Shown here one piece after another: positions 25,195-33,539 of a stretch of 64,000 nucleotides of DNA (the stretch's first letter is position 1; each line of letters opens with the position of its first letter). Both the position numbers and the translations under genes were made by a program. The notes beneath the pieces were generated by a model. That model ran no database searches, was not told where the DNA came from, and saw only the letters and a list, made by a program, of their open reading frames with translations. Source of the DNA: Rothia dentocariosa ATCC 17931 (lineage in GTDB: Bacteria > Actinomycetota > Actinomycetes > Actinomycetales > Micrococcaceae); assembly GCF_000164695.2 (NCBI RefSeq), contig NC_014643.1, positions 2,356,001 through 2,420,000 of the forward strand, read 5' to 3'.

Positions 25195-26310
25195 CTAATC
25201 GAGAAGCGCATCCACGAAGCCTTCGGGGTCGAAGGGGGCCAGATCGTCCGGGCCTTCGCCGAGTCCCACGAGCTTGACGGGAACACCCAATTCTTCCTGA
25301 ATAGCCACCACGATGCCGCCCTTTGCGGTGCCGTCGAGCTTGGTGAGCACAATACCGGTCACGTCCACGATTTCGCCGAAAACCTTCGCCTGCACCATAC
25401 CGTTTTGCCCGGTGGTTGCGTCAATCACCAGAAGCACCTCGGTCACGGGGGCTTCCTTCTCAATCACGCGCTTGATCTTGCCGAGCTGATCCATCAACCC
25501 AGCCTTATTCTGTAGGCGACCCGCGGTATCGACCAGCACCGTGCCGATACCCTCAGCCTTAGCGGTCTTCACCGCGTCGAAAGCAACAGAGGCAGGATCA
25601 GCACCTTCCTTTTCGCTGCGCACGGTCTTCACGCCCACGCGGTCACCCCAAGTCGTCAGCTGTTCGGAAGCCGCAGCACGGAAGGTATCAGCCGCGCCCA
25701 GCAGAAGCGAATTTCCGTCCGCAACCATCACACGGGCGATCTTACCGACCGTCGTGGTCTTCCCTACGCCGTTCACGCCGACCACAAGCACCACGCCGGG
25801 ATTACCGTCGGTGCCCTCGGTCTTTAACTCACGATCCATTGTGGGACCGATAATCTCAAGAAGCTCTTCATGAAGCATCTTCTTCACGGCGGCAGGGTTA
25901 TCGGTTCCCTCCACACGCACCCGCTTCTGAAGCGCCTCCACCAAACGGGTTGTCGGCTCAGCACCCAAATCAGCCATGAGCAGAGTCTCTTCGACCTCAT
26001 CCCAGACATCCTGATCGATGCGATCTCGTGAGAGCAGAGCCAAAAGCCCCTTGCCCAGCATGTTGTTCGACCGCGCCAAACGGGCACGCAGCCGCACCAG
26101 ACGCCCCGCCGAAGGATCAGGAATATCGTAACGGGAGGCTGGTTGCTCGGTCTCTTCCGATGTGTCTTCCGCCTGCGTATCATCAGCATCACGTGTGCTC
26201 GGATACCCGCCGCGCGGCGCTTTAGCACCGCGTGTAAAGGCGAAAATGACGCCAGCAATCACTAATACACCCAGCACAACTGCCAGGATTATCCACATTG
26301 ATTCATTCAC
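25195..26310 (-). CDS. ftsY: Signal recognition particle receptor FtsY
   Basis: 371 residues. An N-terminal membrane segment ('WIILAVVLGVLVIAGVIFAF') anchors the protein, as is usual in actinobacteria. An acidic linker (residues ~30-60) leads to the NG GTPase domain with 'GVNGVGKTTTVGKIA', 'DTAGRLQNK' and 'TKLDGTAKGG'. It receives Ffh-ribosome complexes at the membrane. It is divergent from the MFS exporter gene. Confidence 0.96.
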   Translation of the reverse strand: MNESMWIILAVVLGVLVIAGVIFAFTRGAKAPRGGYPSTRDADDTQAEDTSEETEQPASRYDIPDPSAGRLVRLRARLARSNNMLGKGLLALLSRDRIDQDVWDEVEETLLMADLGAEPTTRLVEALQKRVRVEGTDNPAAVKKMLHEELLEIIGPTMDRELKTEGTDGNPGVVLVVGVNGVGKTTTVGKIARVMVADGNSLLLGAADTFRAAASEQLTTWGDRVGVKTVRSEKEGADPASVAFDAVKTAKAEGIGTVLVDTAGRLQNKAGLMDQLGKIKRVIEKEAPVTEVLLVIDATTGQNGMVQAKVFGEIVDVTGIVLTKLDGTAKGGIVVAIQEELGVPVKLVGLGEGPDDLAPFDPEGFVDALLD

Positions 26311-26582
26311 ACTACTAGCTTACCGGCTGGTATGAAGATGAAAAGGGGACTGCGCAGGAAAAACAATTCCATAGCGTGCGCTTCCGCATAAAATAATTCT
26401 TCACTCAGGCGTTTCGCGGTAGGCGAGGAACATACAAAATTCTCCTGCCTGACGATTCTTATGAAGAGTAGACTAGTGAGAGCGAGCGGTATCAGGCAAG
26501 ATTCTGATGCGCTCCCCCTAACCAACACGCACGGCAGCTTCGCTGCCAGGGTGGTTCTACCGCCAAATACTCAGAAAGAGTT

Positions 26583-28187
26583 ATGACCCCGCACGAACAC
26601 AACGCACAGTCCCAAGGCTCCTCCCCCGCAGAAACTCAGCAGGATACCGGGAAGAAAGAACCTTCCAATACCGGCAGCACGCAGCAATGCACACCGGACT
26701 ACATGAGTGCAGCAACCGGTGCGATCCCTATCGTCAGCCCCGGAGCGGATGCCATCGCATCCGCAACTATTGAGGATGAGAGCGGCAGGCGCATCCAGCT
26801 CACGAAGGCTGACGAAGCTGAAGGTGCACCGCCTGAAACCCCCGCAAAAACTCGTATTCCTACCGGGTTGAAGGTACTCATTGCCGCATCTTTTATGATC
26901 GCGCTCGGGTACGGACTCGTAGCACCTGTACTCCCTAGTTTTGCGCGTAGCTTTAACGTGGGAGTAGCGGCAACAACGATTGTGGTCTCGGCATTGGCAG
27001 CCATGCGGTTAGTCTTCGCACCGGGTGCGGGCAAGCTCATCTCACGGTTTGGTGAGCGCCCTATCTACACCTGCGGCATGGTTATTGTGGCGGTTTCGTC
27101 CTTCGTAAATGCCGCTGCCTGGGATTACTGGGTGCTGCTGGCTTCGCGCGCATTCGCAGGTATTGGTTCGGTCATGTTCACGGTTTCTGCGATGGGTCTT
27201 CTGGTGCGTTTAGCACCTTCGCATATGCGCGGGCGGGTTTCGGGATACTACGCTACCGCATTCCTGCTCGGGAACATTATGGGGCCGGTCGTCGGCGGTG
27301 CGCTCAGCGGCTTGGGGATGCGCCTGCCATTTGCCCTCTACGGCTGCTCTCTGCTGGTAGCTGGGGCTATCGTCTGGTTCATGATGCCTCCTGCTGATCA
27401 GATCGATGCCGAACGTGAGGCATATAGTCTTCCCACCCAGCATGATACTGGCTCCAAAGCTTCCCCCGATACTAACGATGCTCCTGCAACCGATGTACCG
27501 GCTTCGGGCAAGGAATCACCCCGGCAGAAACCCCCTATGCCAGCCACGATGACCGTTCGGCAAGCACTCAAATTTACGAACTATCGATCGGCGCTTTTCA
27601 CGAACTTTACGATCGGCTGGGCTGTTTTAGGCATACAGTCTTCTCTGATTCCTCTGCTCGCGGCGTATTTGGCGACGGGCGGCGATGCGTCTAGGGCACC
27701 GGAGGGAACCGTCCTTGCCTCTACGGTGATGGCGGTTGGTTCGTTAGCAAATGCTCTTACCCAAACCGTTTCGGGGCGTCTATCAGACAACTTGGGGCGG
27801 CGCATCATGATTTTTATCGGTTTGCTTATCGCCGGAACCGCCATTTCGACTATTGGTATTTCTTCGGCGCCTTGGATGCTTGTGGCTCTCATCGTGGGTA
27901 TGGGTGCTGGTGCCGCACTGATCACGCCCTCGCTGCAAGCCTCTGTTGCCGATGTGATCGGTAGCAAACGCGATGGAGCACCCGTGCTTGCAACTTTCCA
28001 AATGCATAGTGATTTCGGCATGATTCTGGGCCCGCTTCTCGCCGGTGCTGTTGCCGATACGTGGGGCTTCACACCTGCATTCATGCTCTGCGGAGGTTTA
28101 CTCCTGGCAGCTTCACTCACCTGGCTACCGTTCCGTACTCCACACTGGCCCCGCGAACTGGCGGATGAGAACTATACCGGAAGGTAG
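26583..28187 (+). CDS. MFS multidrug-type efflux transporter
   Basis: 534 residues. A polar N-terminal cytoplasmic extension of ~90 residues precedes the first membrane helix ('VLIAASFMIALGYGLVAPVLP'). About 12 helices follow, split by a long hydrophilic loop (~residues 265-320). 'AAMRLVFAPGAGKLISRFGERP' is the motif A region between helices 2 and 3, and 'GRLSDNLGRR' its repeat in the second half. The proton-driven drug/H+ antiporter group is the best guess; the substrate is unknown. It stands between smc and ftsY on the opposite strand. Confidence 0.88.
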   Translation: MTPHEHNAQSQGSSPAETQQDTGKKEPSNTGSTQQCTPDYMSAATGAIPIVSPGADAIASATIEDESGRRIQLTKADEAEGAPPETPAKTRIPTGLKVLIAASFMIALGYGLVAPVLPSFARSFNVGVAATTIVVSALAAMRLVFAPGAGKLISRFGERPIYTCGMVIVAVSSFVNAAAWDYWVLLASRAFAGIGSVMFTVSAMGLLVRLAPSHMRGRVSGYYATAFLLGNIMGPVVGGALSGLGMRLPFALYGCSLLVAGAIVWFMMPPADQIDAEREAYSLPTQHDTGSKASPDTNDAPATDVPASGKESPRQKPPMPATMTVRQALKFTNYRSALFTNFTIGWAVLGIQSSLIPLLAAYLATGGDASRAPEGTVLASTVMAVGSLANALTQTVSGRLSDNLGRRIMIFIGLLIAGTAISTIGISSAPWMLVALIVGMGAGAALITPSLQASVADVIGSKRDGAPVLATFQMHSDFGMILGPLLAGAVADTWGFTPAFMLCGGLLLAASLTWLPFRTPHWPRELADENYTGR

Positions 28188-28200
28188 GGGAACATTCACA

Positions 28201-28250
28201 AAATACTGTGGGCTAAGAACATCTTCGAGCATTCTTAGCCCACAGTATTT
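28201..28250. terminator. Bidirectional terminator between the MFS gene and smc
   Basis: A perfect 19-bp stem (28201-28219 with 28232-28250), 12-nt loop, flanked by a TTTTATTTT tail on the + strand and an A-run mirror on the other side. It ends the convergent MFS and smc transcripts. Confidence 0.85.
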
Positions 28251-28270
28251 TATTTTGCGCCTAGAAAACG

Positions 28271-31200
28271 TTAGAGCAGCTCGCGCAGCTCATCCATATT
28301 TTGTGAGATTACAGTCGAAACACCGTTGCGCATCGAAACGCCATAAAGGGTTTGTGCAATCTGCATCGTACGTTTTTGGTGGGTTACCACGATGAGCTGC
28401 GAGCGCTCCCCTAGTTCTTGCAGTACTGTGAGGACTCGCCCTAGGTTGCGGTCGTCAAGGGCTGCTTCTACCTCATCAAGGGCATAAAACGGTGAGGGGC
28501 TTGCCATAAAGATGGCGATTAACAACGCCAGGGATGCGAGCGATCGTTCCCCTCCGGAAAGAAGCGAGAGACGTTTGACTTTTTTGCCAGCCGGACGGGC
28601 ATAAATATCTACGCCTGAGTTAAGAATATCGTCAGGGTCGGAGAGTTCCAGGCGTCCCTCGCCTCCGGGGAAAAGTATGCCGAAGATACGTTCATAATGC
28701 TCGTTTACGGTGTTGAATGCCTGCGTGAAAACTTCGGCTATGTGGGTGGTGACTTCGTCCATGACGGTCATGACATCGCCGCGAGATTTTTTGAGGTCAG
28801 CGATTTGTTCTCGCAGGTAGGTGTGTCGTTCGCTAAGCGCTTCGTATTCTTCGAGGGCGAGGGGGTTGATTTTGCCGAGCTTTTCGAGTTCGCGTTCGGT
28901 GGCAGCAAGCCGTGTTTGAATGGTCTCGGTGGGTACATAATCTTCGGCGTTTTCGTCTGGGTTGGGGTGTGTCTGCAGAATTTCGTCGAGAGGCAGCTGG
29001 GTCAGAAGCCGTGAGCGTTCTGCCAGAGTTTCACGACGGATTTCGAGGCGTGCGAGTTCGGTTTCGGCGCGCGAGATGAGGGCGAGGGCTGCTTGATGGG
29101 CCGTCGCAAGGTCTTGTTCTTCGGTGTAGGTTTCGGCACGTTGTTCGGCGGTTTCGCCCATGCTGTGAGCGATTTCGTCAAGACGTTTTTTCCAGGTTTC
29201 TGCTTCAGCAGCTAGAGCATCAGCTAGCGCGTGAGCTTGACGCTGTTGTGAACGTGCTGCGGTAGCTAGGCGATGCGCTTGCTCGCACGCTGCCTGCGCT
29301 GCGGTGAGAGCCTGCTCGGCACGAGCATGGATCTCTCGGGCGCGTTCCGCCGAAACTTGTGCGGCGCGCATCTCGGCAGCCCGTTGTGCAACCGTGGCTT
29401 GGATGCGGGCATGATGCTGTTCTGCCTCATGCAGTGTTTTGCGTGCCTGCGCGAGAGAGCCTTCGAGATCGACGGGGTTATCCGGGGTACTGTCGGCTTC
29501 GGCCTCTGCACTCCCCATGATGCTATGCGTTATACGAGCTTCTTCATGGGCGGTCAGCTCGTCGCGTGTCTGTTGGTATGCGCTCTGAAGTTCCTGTGCT
29601 TCATCTGCGGCATGGTGCAGTTTTTCGGCAGCACGCGCGATCTCGGCATGCAGACTTTCGGATCGACTTAGGATGCGTGCATGCTCCGCCTCGGCGCGGG
29701 CGCGGGCGGCACGGGATTCGCCTAGAAGTTTGGCGGTGCCGCGTTCCGCATCGAGTGCATCGGTGAGAGCGCGTTCGGCAGTCGTAAGCTTTTTCTTGGC
29801 ACGGTTGAGTTTTGCTAGAGCTTTTTCGGCGTCGTCACGGGAGGTCTGCGCGGCGGCGGCAAGTTCGAGGGCACTCTGTTCGTGTGCCGGGTGCAGAACA
29901 CTGTAGGCGGTGTATTCGATTCCCTGCCTGTCGTAAACACGGTAAGCGCCGGCGGTAAGTGCTAAGGCAGCTGCGGGCGCATCCTGCACAAAGTAAACTC
30001 CGTGCAGGCGGGCGTAGAGTGCCGCGTTAAGAGCTGTGCGGGCAGATTTATCGAGTAAATTCTCTGCCGAGTCTGTGACAGGAGTAATGACTGTAAGCGC
30101 CGCTACGGCATCTGGCACATCTGAAAGATCCAGAGTTTTTTCCGCTAATTCTTCTGTCTTTCGAGATGTCTTCTTAGTCTTCGCTGTCTTCTTCCCAACA
30201 TCAGAGATAAGACGAGAAATATGGGTGTCTTGCGGGGCGTTAATTGCCGCCAATGCAAAGGCAGCCAGTGCGGCAGAGGCGGCGCGCTCCCAGCCTTTCT
30301 CGATGGTAAGAACCTCAAAAACACGCACGAGCTGATCGAGATGTACTTCCGAGAGATTGTCGCCTATCTCTAGGCTTTGCCCAAGGGCTTCTCGCAGAGT
30401 TGCGGCGCGTTCATGGGCGCCAGCGTATGTTTGGGAGGCCTCTAATACCTGGGCACTGGCCTTTTCACGGGTTTCTTCGGCTTTAGTTCGTGCACTAGCG
30501 GCAGCGGTGAGATCCCGCTGGTGAGTTTCTTCTTCCGCTGCAGCTGTCTGCAGGGCAACCTCCGAGTGTGCCACGGTCTCGACCAAACGAGTAGATTCAG
30601 CATTCAAGTCTTCGTGTTCAGCACGGCGGGTCTCTTCCATGGCACAAGCGCGTTCATAGGTGGCGCGTGCCACGGCGGTAGCTTCAGCAAGTTCGGCACG
30701 GCGTTTTCTAGCGCGGTCACGCTCAGCCTCGTGTTGAGCACGGGTGTTTTCCAATGTGGCGAGAGCACTTGTAAGTTCCTGTACTCGACGTTCAGATTCC
30801 TGAGCCTCCGTCTGCGCTTTTTCGTGCTCAACAGCCGCGCTGTCACGATTTTTTTCATCCTCTGCAAGGCGTTGTGCACAGCGCTCAACTTCCTGCCGAT
30901 AGTCTTCAAGAGCAGGAGCGTTTTCTTCCGCTTGGGCACGCTCAGCCGCTACCGCAATTACCGCGTTAACCCGTGCCACAAGCTCGCGGATGCGCGCAAG
31001 GTGAGCGTTCGCCTCCGTTTGCTCGCGGCGTGCTGCCTCAAGGTTCTCGTCGAGGGTTTTTCGCCGCGTCCGTATTTTTTCGCGGCTTTCATCGAGTTCA
31101 TGCGCCTGCTCACTCGTATCGCTAAGTCGCCGGGTCTGTTCCTGTACTTGGGCGTTGAGCGCATGGGTTTCTCGGGTGATTAGTATGCCGTGCAGTTCGC

Positions 31201-31888
31201 GGATACGCGCCTGCAGTTCACGCGCGGTTGCTGCAGATTCTGCTTGATCCCCGAGCGGTTCCAACTGGTTGCTGAGCTCGGCAGCCAAGTCGTTCAGGCG
31301 GGTCAGATTAGCACTCATGGCCTCAAGTTTGCGGGCGGTTTTATCCTGGCGGCGGCGGTATTTTAGGATTCCGGCGGCCTCTTCCATAATTTCGCGGCGT
31401 TCGGCAGCAGAAGCGTGCAAAATTTTATCGAGCTGACCCTGCCCGATAAGCACATGCATTTCACGCCCCATTCCAGCTTCCGCGAGAATATCATGCACAT
31501 CGGACAGACGAGCAGGCGACCCATTAATCTCATATTCGCTGCCACCGGCACGGAACATAGTACGTGAGATTTCGACAGTGTCGGCGGGTATCGACAGCGC
31601 ACCATCTGTATTATCTAGGCGCAAAACAACTTGGGCACGCCCTAATTGGGATTTTCCGCCGTTTTCGGCTCCACTCGTACCAGAACCCGCAAAAATAACA
31701 TCCTGCATGGAACCACCGCGCAGAGTTTTTGCCCCCTGCTCCCCCATAACCCAGGCGAGCGCATCCATAATATTGGATTTTCCCGAGCCGTTAGGTCCTA
31801 CCACAGCGTTAATGCCGGGTGCGAATTCAAATGTGGTGGACGATGCGAAAGACTTGAAGCCGCGTAGGGTGAGCGAAGTCAGGTGCAC
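28271..31888 (-). CDS. smc: Chromosome segregation ATPase SMC
   Basis: 1205 residues, normal for SMC. The N-terminal head has Walker A 'GPNGSGKSN'. Two long coiled-coil arms (rich in Ala/Glu/Arg/Gln, ~170-490 and ~660-1000) flank the hinge around residues 500-650. The C-terminal head has the ABC signature 'LSGGERSLASLAL' and Walker B 'FYALDEVEAALD'. It works with ScpA/ScpB to organise the chromosome. The GTG start has AAAGG 7 nt upstream. In related genomes smc directly follows mutM; here the ole genes intervene. Confidence 0.97.
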   Translation of the reverse strand: MHLTSLTLRGFKSFASSTTFEFAPGINAVVGPNGSGKSNIMDALAWVMGEQGAKTLRGGSMQDVIFAGSGTSGAENGGKSQLGRAQVVLRLDNTDGALSIPADTVEISRTMFRAGGSEYEINGSPARLSDVHDILAEAGMGREMHVLIGQGQLDKILHASAAERREIMEEAAGILKYRRRQDKTARKLEAMSANLTRLNDLAAELSNQLEPLGDQAESAATARELQARIRELHGILITRETHALNAQVQEQTRRLSDTSEQAHELDESREKIRTRRKTLDENLEAARREQTEANAHLARIRELVARVNAVIAVAAERAQAEENAPALEDYRQEVERCAQRLAEDEKNRDSAAVEHEKAQTEAQESERRVQELTSALATLENTRAQHEAERDRARKRRAELAEATAVARATYERACAMEETRRAEHEDLNAESTRLVETVAHSEVALQTAAAEEETHQRDLTAAASARTKAEETREKASAQVLEASQTYAGAHERAATLREALGQSLEIGDNLSEVHLDQLVRVFEVLTIEKGWERAASAALAAFALAAINAPQDTHISRLISDVGKKTAKTKKTSRKTEELAEKTLDLSDVPDAVAALTVITPVTDSAENLLDKSARTALNAALYARLHGVYFVQDAPAAALALTAGAYRVYDRQGIEYTAYSVLHPAHEQSALELAAAAQTSRDDAEKALAKLNRAKKKLTTAERALTDALDAERGTAKLLGESRAARARAEAEHARILSRSESLHAEIARAAEKLHHAADEAQELQSAYQQTRDELTAHEEARITHSIMGSAEAEADSTPDNPVDLEGSLAQARKTLHEAEQHHARIQATVAQRAAEMRAAQVSAERAREIHARAEQALTAAQAACEQAHRLATAARSQQRQAHALADALAAEAETWKKRLDEIAHSMGETAEQRAETYTEEQDLATAHQAALALISRAETELARLEIRRETLAERSRLLTQLPLDEILQTHPNPDENAEDYVPTETIQTRLAATERELEKLGKINPLALEEYEALSERHTYLREQIADLKKSRGDVMTVMDEVTTHIAEVFTQAFNTVNEHYERIFGILFPGGEGRLELSDPDDILNSGVDIYARPAGKKVKRLSLLSGGERSLASLALLIAIFMASPSPFYALDEVEAALDDRNLGRVLTVLQELGERSQLIVVTHQKRTMQIAQTLYGVSMRNGVSTVISQNMDELRELL

Positions 31889-32332
31889 GGATTGCCTTTC
31901 ATCGGGTGGAAACCGCGCCGGGGTTTTAGCAGGCGCAGAGTAGTTCTATTGTACTCAGATGCATCATCAGCGTTCCGGGCATGAAACGAGCTTATCCAGA
32001 TTTTAAGGACGCACAACGGACGTTGCCCGGCTTTAGGAAAGTTTGCATCCTGAACTGCCGGGAAGCGTCGGCTTCCAGTTGAAGGTCTTAAGCGATAGGT
32101 GAACGAATATTCCGTATCTCGAAGCCGCCAAGGGCTGCACAATAACTTTACGCCTTGATATTCTAGGGGTGTCTGCCATGCGGCGCACGGAGTCATGAAT
32201 GCGGAATTTCGGACTTTAGGGCGCGGGTACGGTAGATTTAACTAAGTCGACGATGCGGGGAGCGTACCAGCGCCTCCGCTATTTCTTCGTTGTACCCATC
32301 ATAGACGTACCTCCCTGTAAAGGTCATACAGA
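31889..32332. other. Intergenic region between smc and oleA
   Basis: 444 nt without a supported gene, between divergently transcribed smc and oleA. The promoters of both should be here, but I could assign no clear -35/-10 pair. A + strand AAAGG about 10 nt before the oleA TTG codon is the oleA ribosome site. No direct repeats or tRNA remnants marking an insertion junction were seen. Confidence 0.4.
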
Positions 32333-33406
32333 TTGTCCGAACACACTGCAGCCGCGACTTCTGACGCAGATAAGCCCGGCGTAAATTCTGATATCCGGCA
32401 TCGTAACGCTGCTTTACTTTCTATCGCGCATGAACTTCCTCCCCGTGTAGTTACAAGCTCATATTTTGACGAACAATTGTCCAACACCTATAAGCGTCTG
32501 AAGATGCCTAAGGGGTTACTGGAGCGTCTGGCGGGTATTAGCGAACGTCGTGGCTGGGCTGAGGGCCAAACTTTTGAAGATGGTGCCGTTGCTGCAGCAG
32601 AGAAAGCGCTTCAAGCTGCGAAGGTTGACCGGGACCAAGTGGGGCTGCTTATTAATGCTTCTGTAACCCGCGATAATTTTGAACCCGCAGTATCTGTGGG
32701 TATTCATGACCGCCTTAATCTGCCTCGTCACGCCCTAAACTTCGATATTACGAATGCCTGCCTAGGGTTTGTAAACGCTATGACTGTGGCGTCTACGATG
32801 ATCGATTCCGGTGCCATTGACTATGCTCTCGTTGTTGCCGGTGAAGATCCTTCCCCGTGGCATCGTACCGCCCTGCGGATTTTGAGCCAGCCTCATACAT
32901 CTCGTGAGGATGTGCTCGCCCAGTTTGCTACCCTCACCCTCGGCTCGGGCGCGGCGGCGGCGGTACTCGGTAAGGCAGATGCGCATCCCGAAGGGCACCG
33001 CATCATCGGTTCGGTATCGCGTGCAGGAACTGAGCATCGTAATCTGTGCATTGGCGGTGAAGCTGATCAGGGCATGAATACTGATGCCGCTGGTCTTCTT
33101 GAGCATGGTCTGCAGCTGGTAGCTCAGGCTTGGGAACAAGCTCATGAGGACGGCTGGGAGTGGACCGATATGGATTCCTATGTGACTCACCAGATTTCTA
33201 ATGCCCACACCAACGCTATTATCGAAGCCGTAGGAATTAAACGCGACCGTATTCCGCTGACTTTCCCCGTTTGGGGTAACGTAGCGGCAGCGGCACTGCC
33301 TATGACTCTTGCGGAATGCGCCCCCACCTATAAAAAAGGTGACCGTATTCTATGCATGGGTGTGGGTTCCGGTTTGAATACTGCGCTCATGGAAATCGAC
33401 TGGTAA
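32333..33406 (+). CDS. oleA: OleA, fatty acyl-CoA head-to-head condensing thiolase
   Basis: 357 residues, thiolase fold (KAS III-like). The catalytic Cys is at 143 in 'NACLGFVNAM' and a Glu at 117 in 'NFEPAVS'; both numbers match the known active-site Cys143 and Glu117 of Xanthomonas OleA. His and Asn of the triad fit 'DSYVTHQISNAH' and 'FPVWGNVAAAA'. It condenses two fatty acyl-CoAs by non-decarboxylative Claisen reaction to a 2-alkyl-3-ketoacid, the first step to long-chain olefins. A TTG start is used, with AAAGG 10 nt upstream. It is the first gene of an oleA-oleBC-oleD cluster. Confidence 0.92.
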   Translation: MSEHTAAATSDADKPGVNSDIRHRNAALLSIAHELPPRVVTSSYFDEQLSNTYKRLKMPKGLLERLAGISERRGWAEGQTFEDGAVAAAEKALQAAKVDRDQVGLLINASVTRDNFEPAVSVGIHDRLNLPRHALNFDITNACLGFVNAMTVASTMIDSGAIDYALVVAGEDPSPWHRTALRILSQPHTSREDVLAQFATLTLGSGAAAAVLGKADAHPEGHRIIGSVSRAGTEHRNLCIGGEADQGMNTDAAGLLEHGLQLVAQAWEQAHEDGWEWTDMDSYVTHQISNAHTNAIIEAVGIKRDRIPLTFPVWGNVAAAALPMTLAECAPTYKKGDRILCMGVGSGLNTALMEIDW

Positions 33407-33539
33407 TGTGAATTAGTATCGTCTCATCGCGTGGGAGCCTCGGCAGGTGCGGGGCTCCTCACTGTATCGGTACATAGCCCCACACCAAGGTACTCTGAAT
33501 ATCACCGGCGACGAGCCGTCGCAACAGCAAGGACAGTAT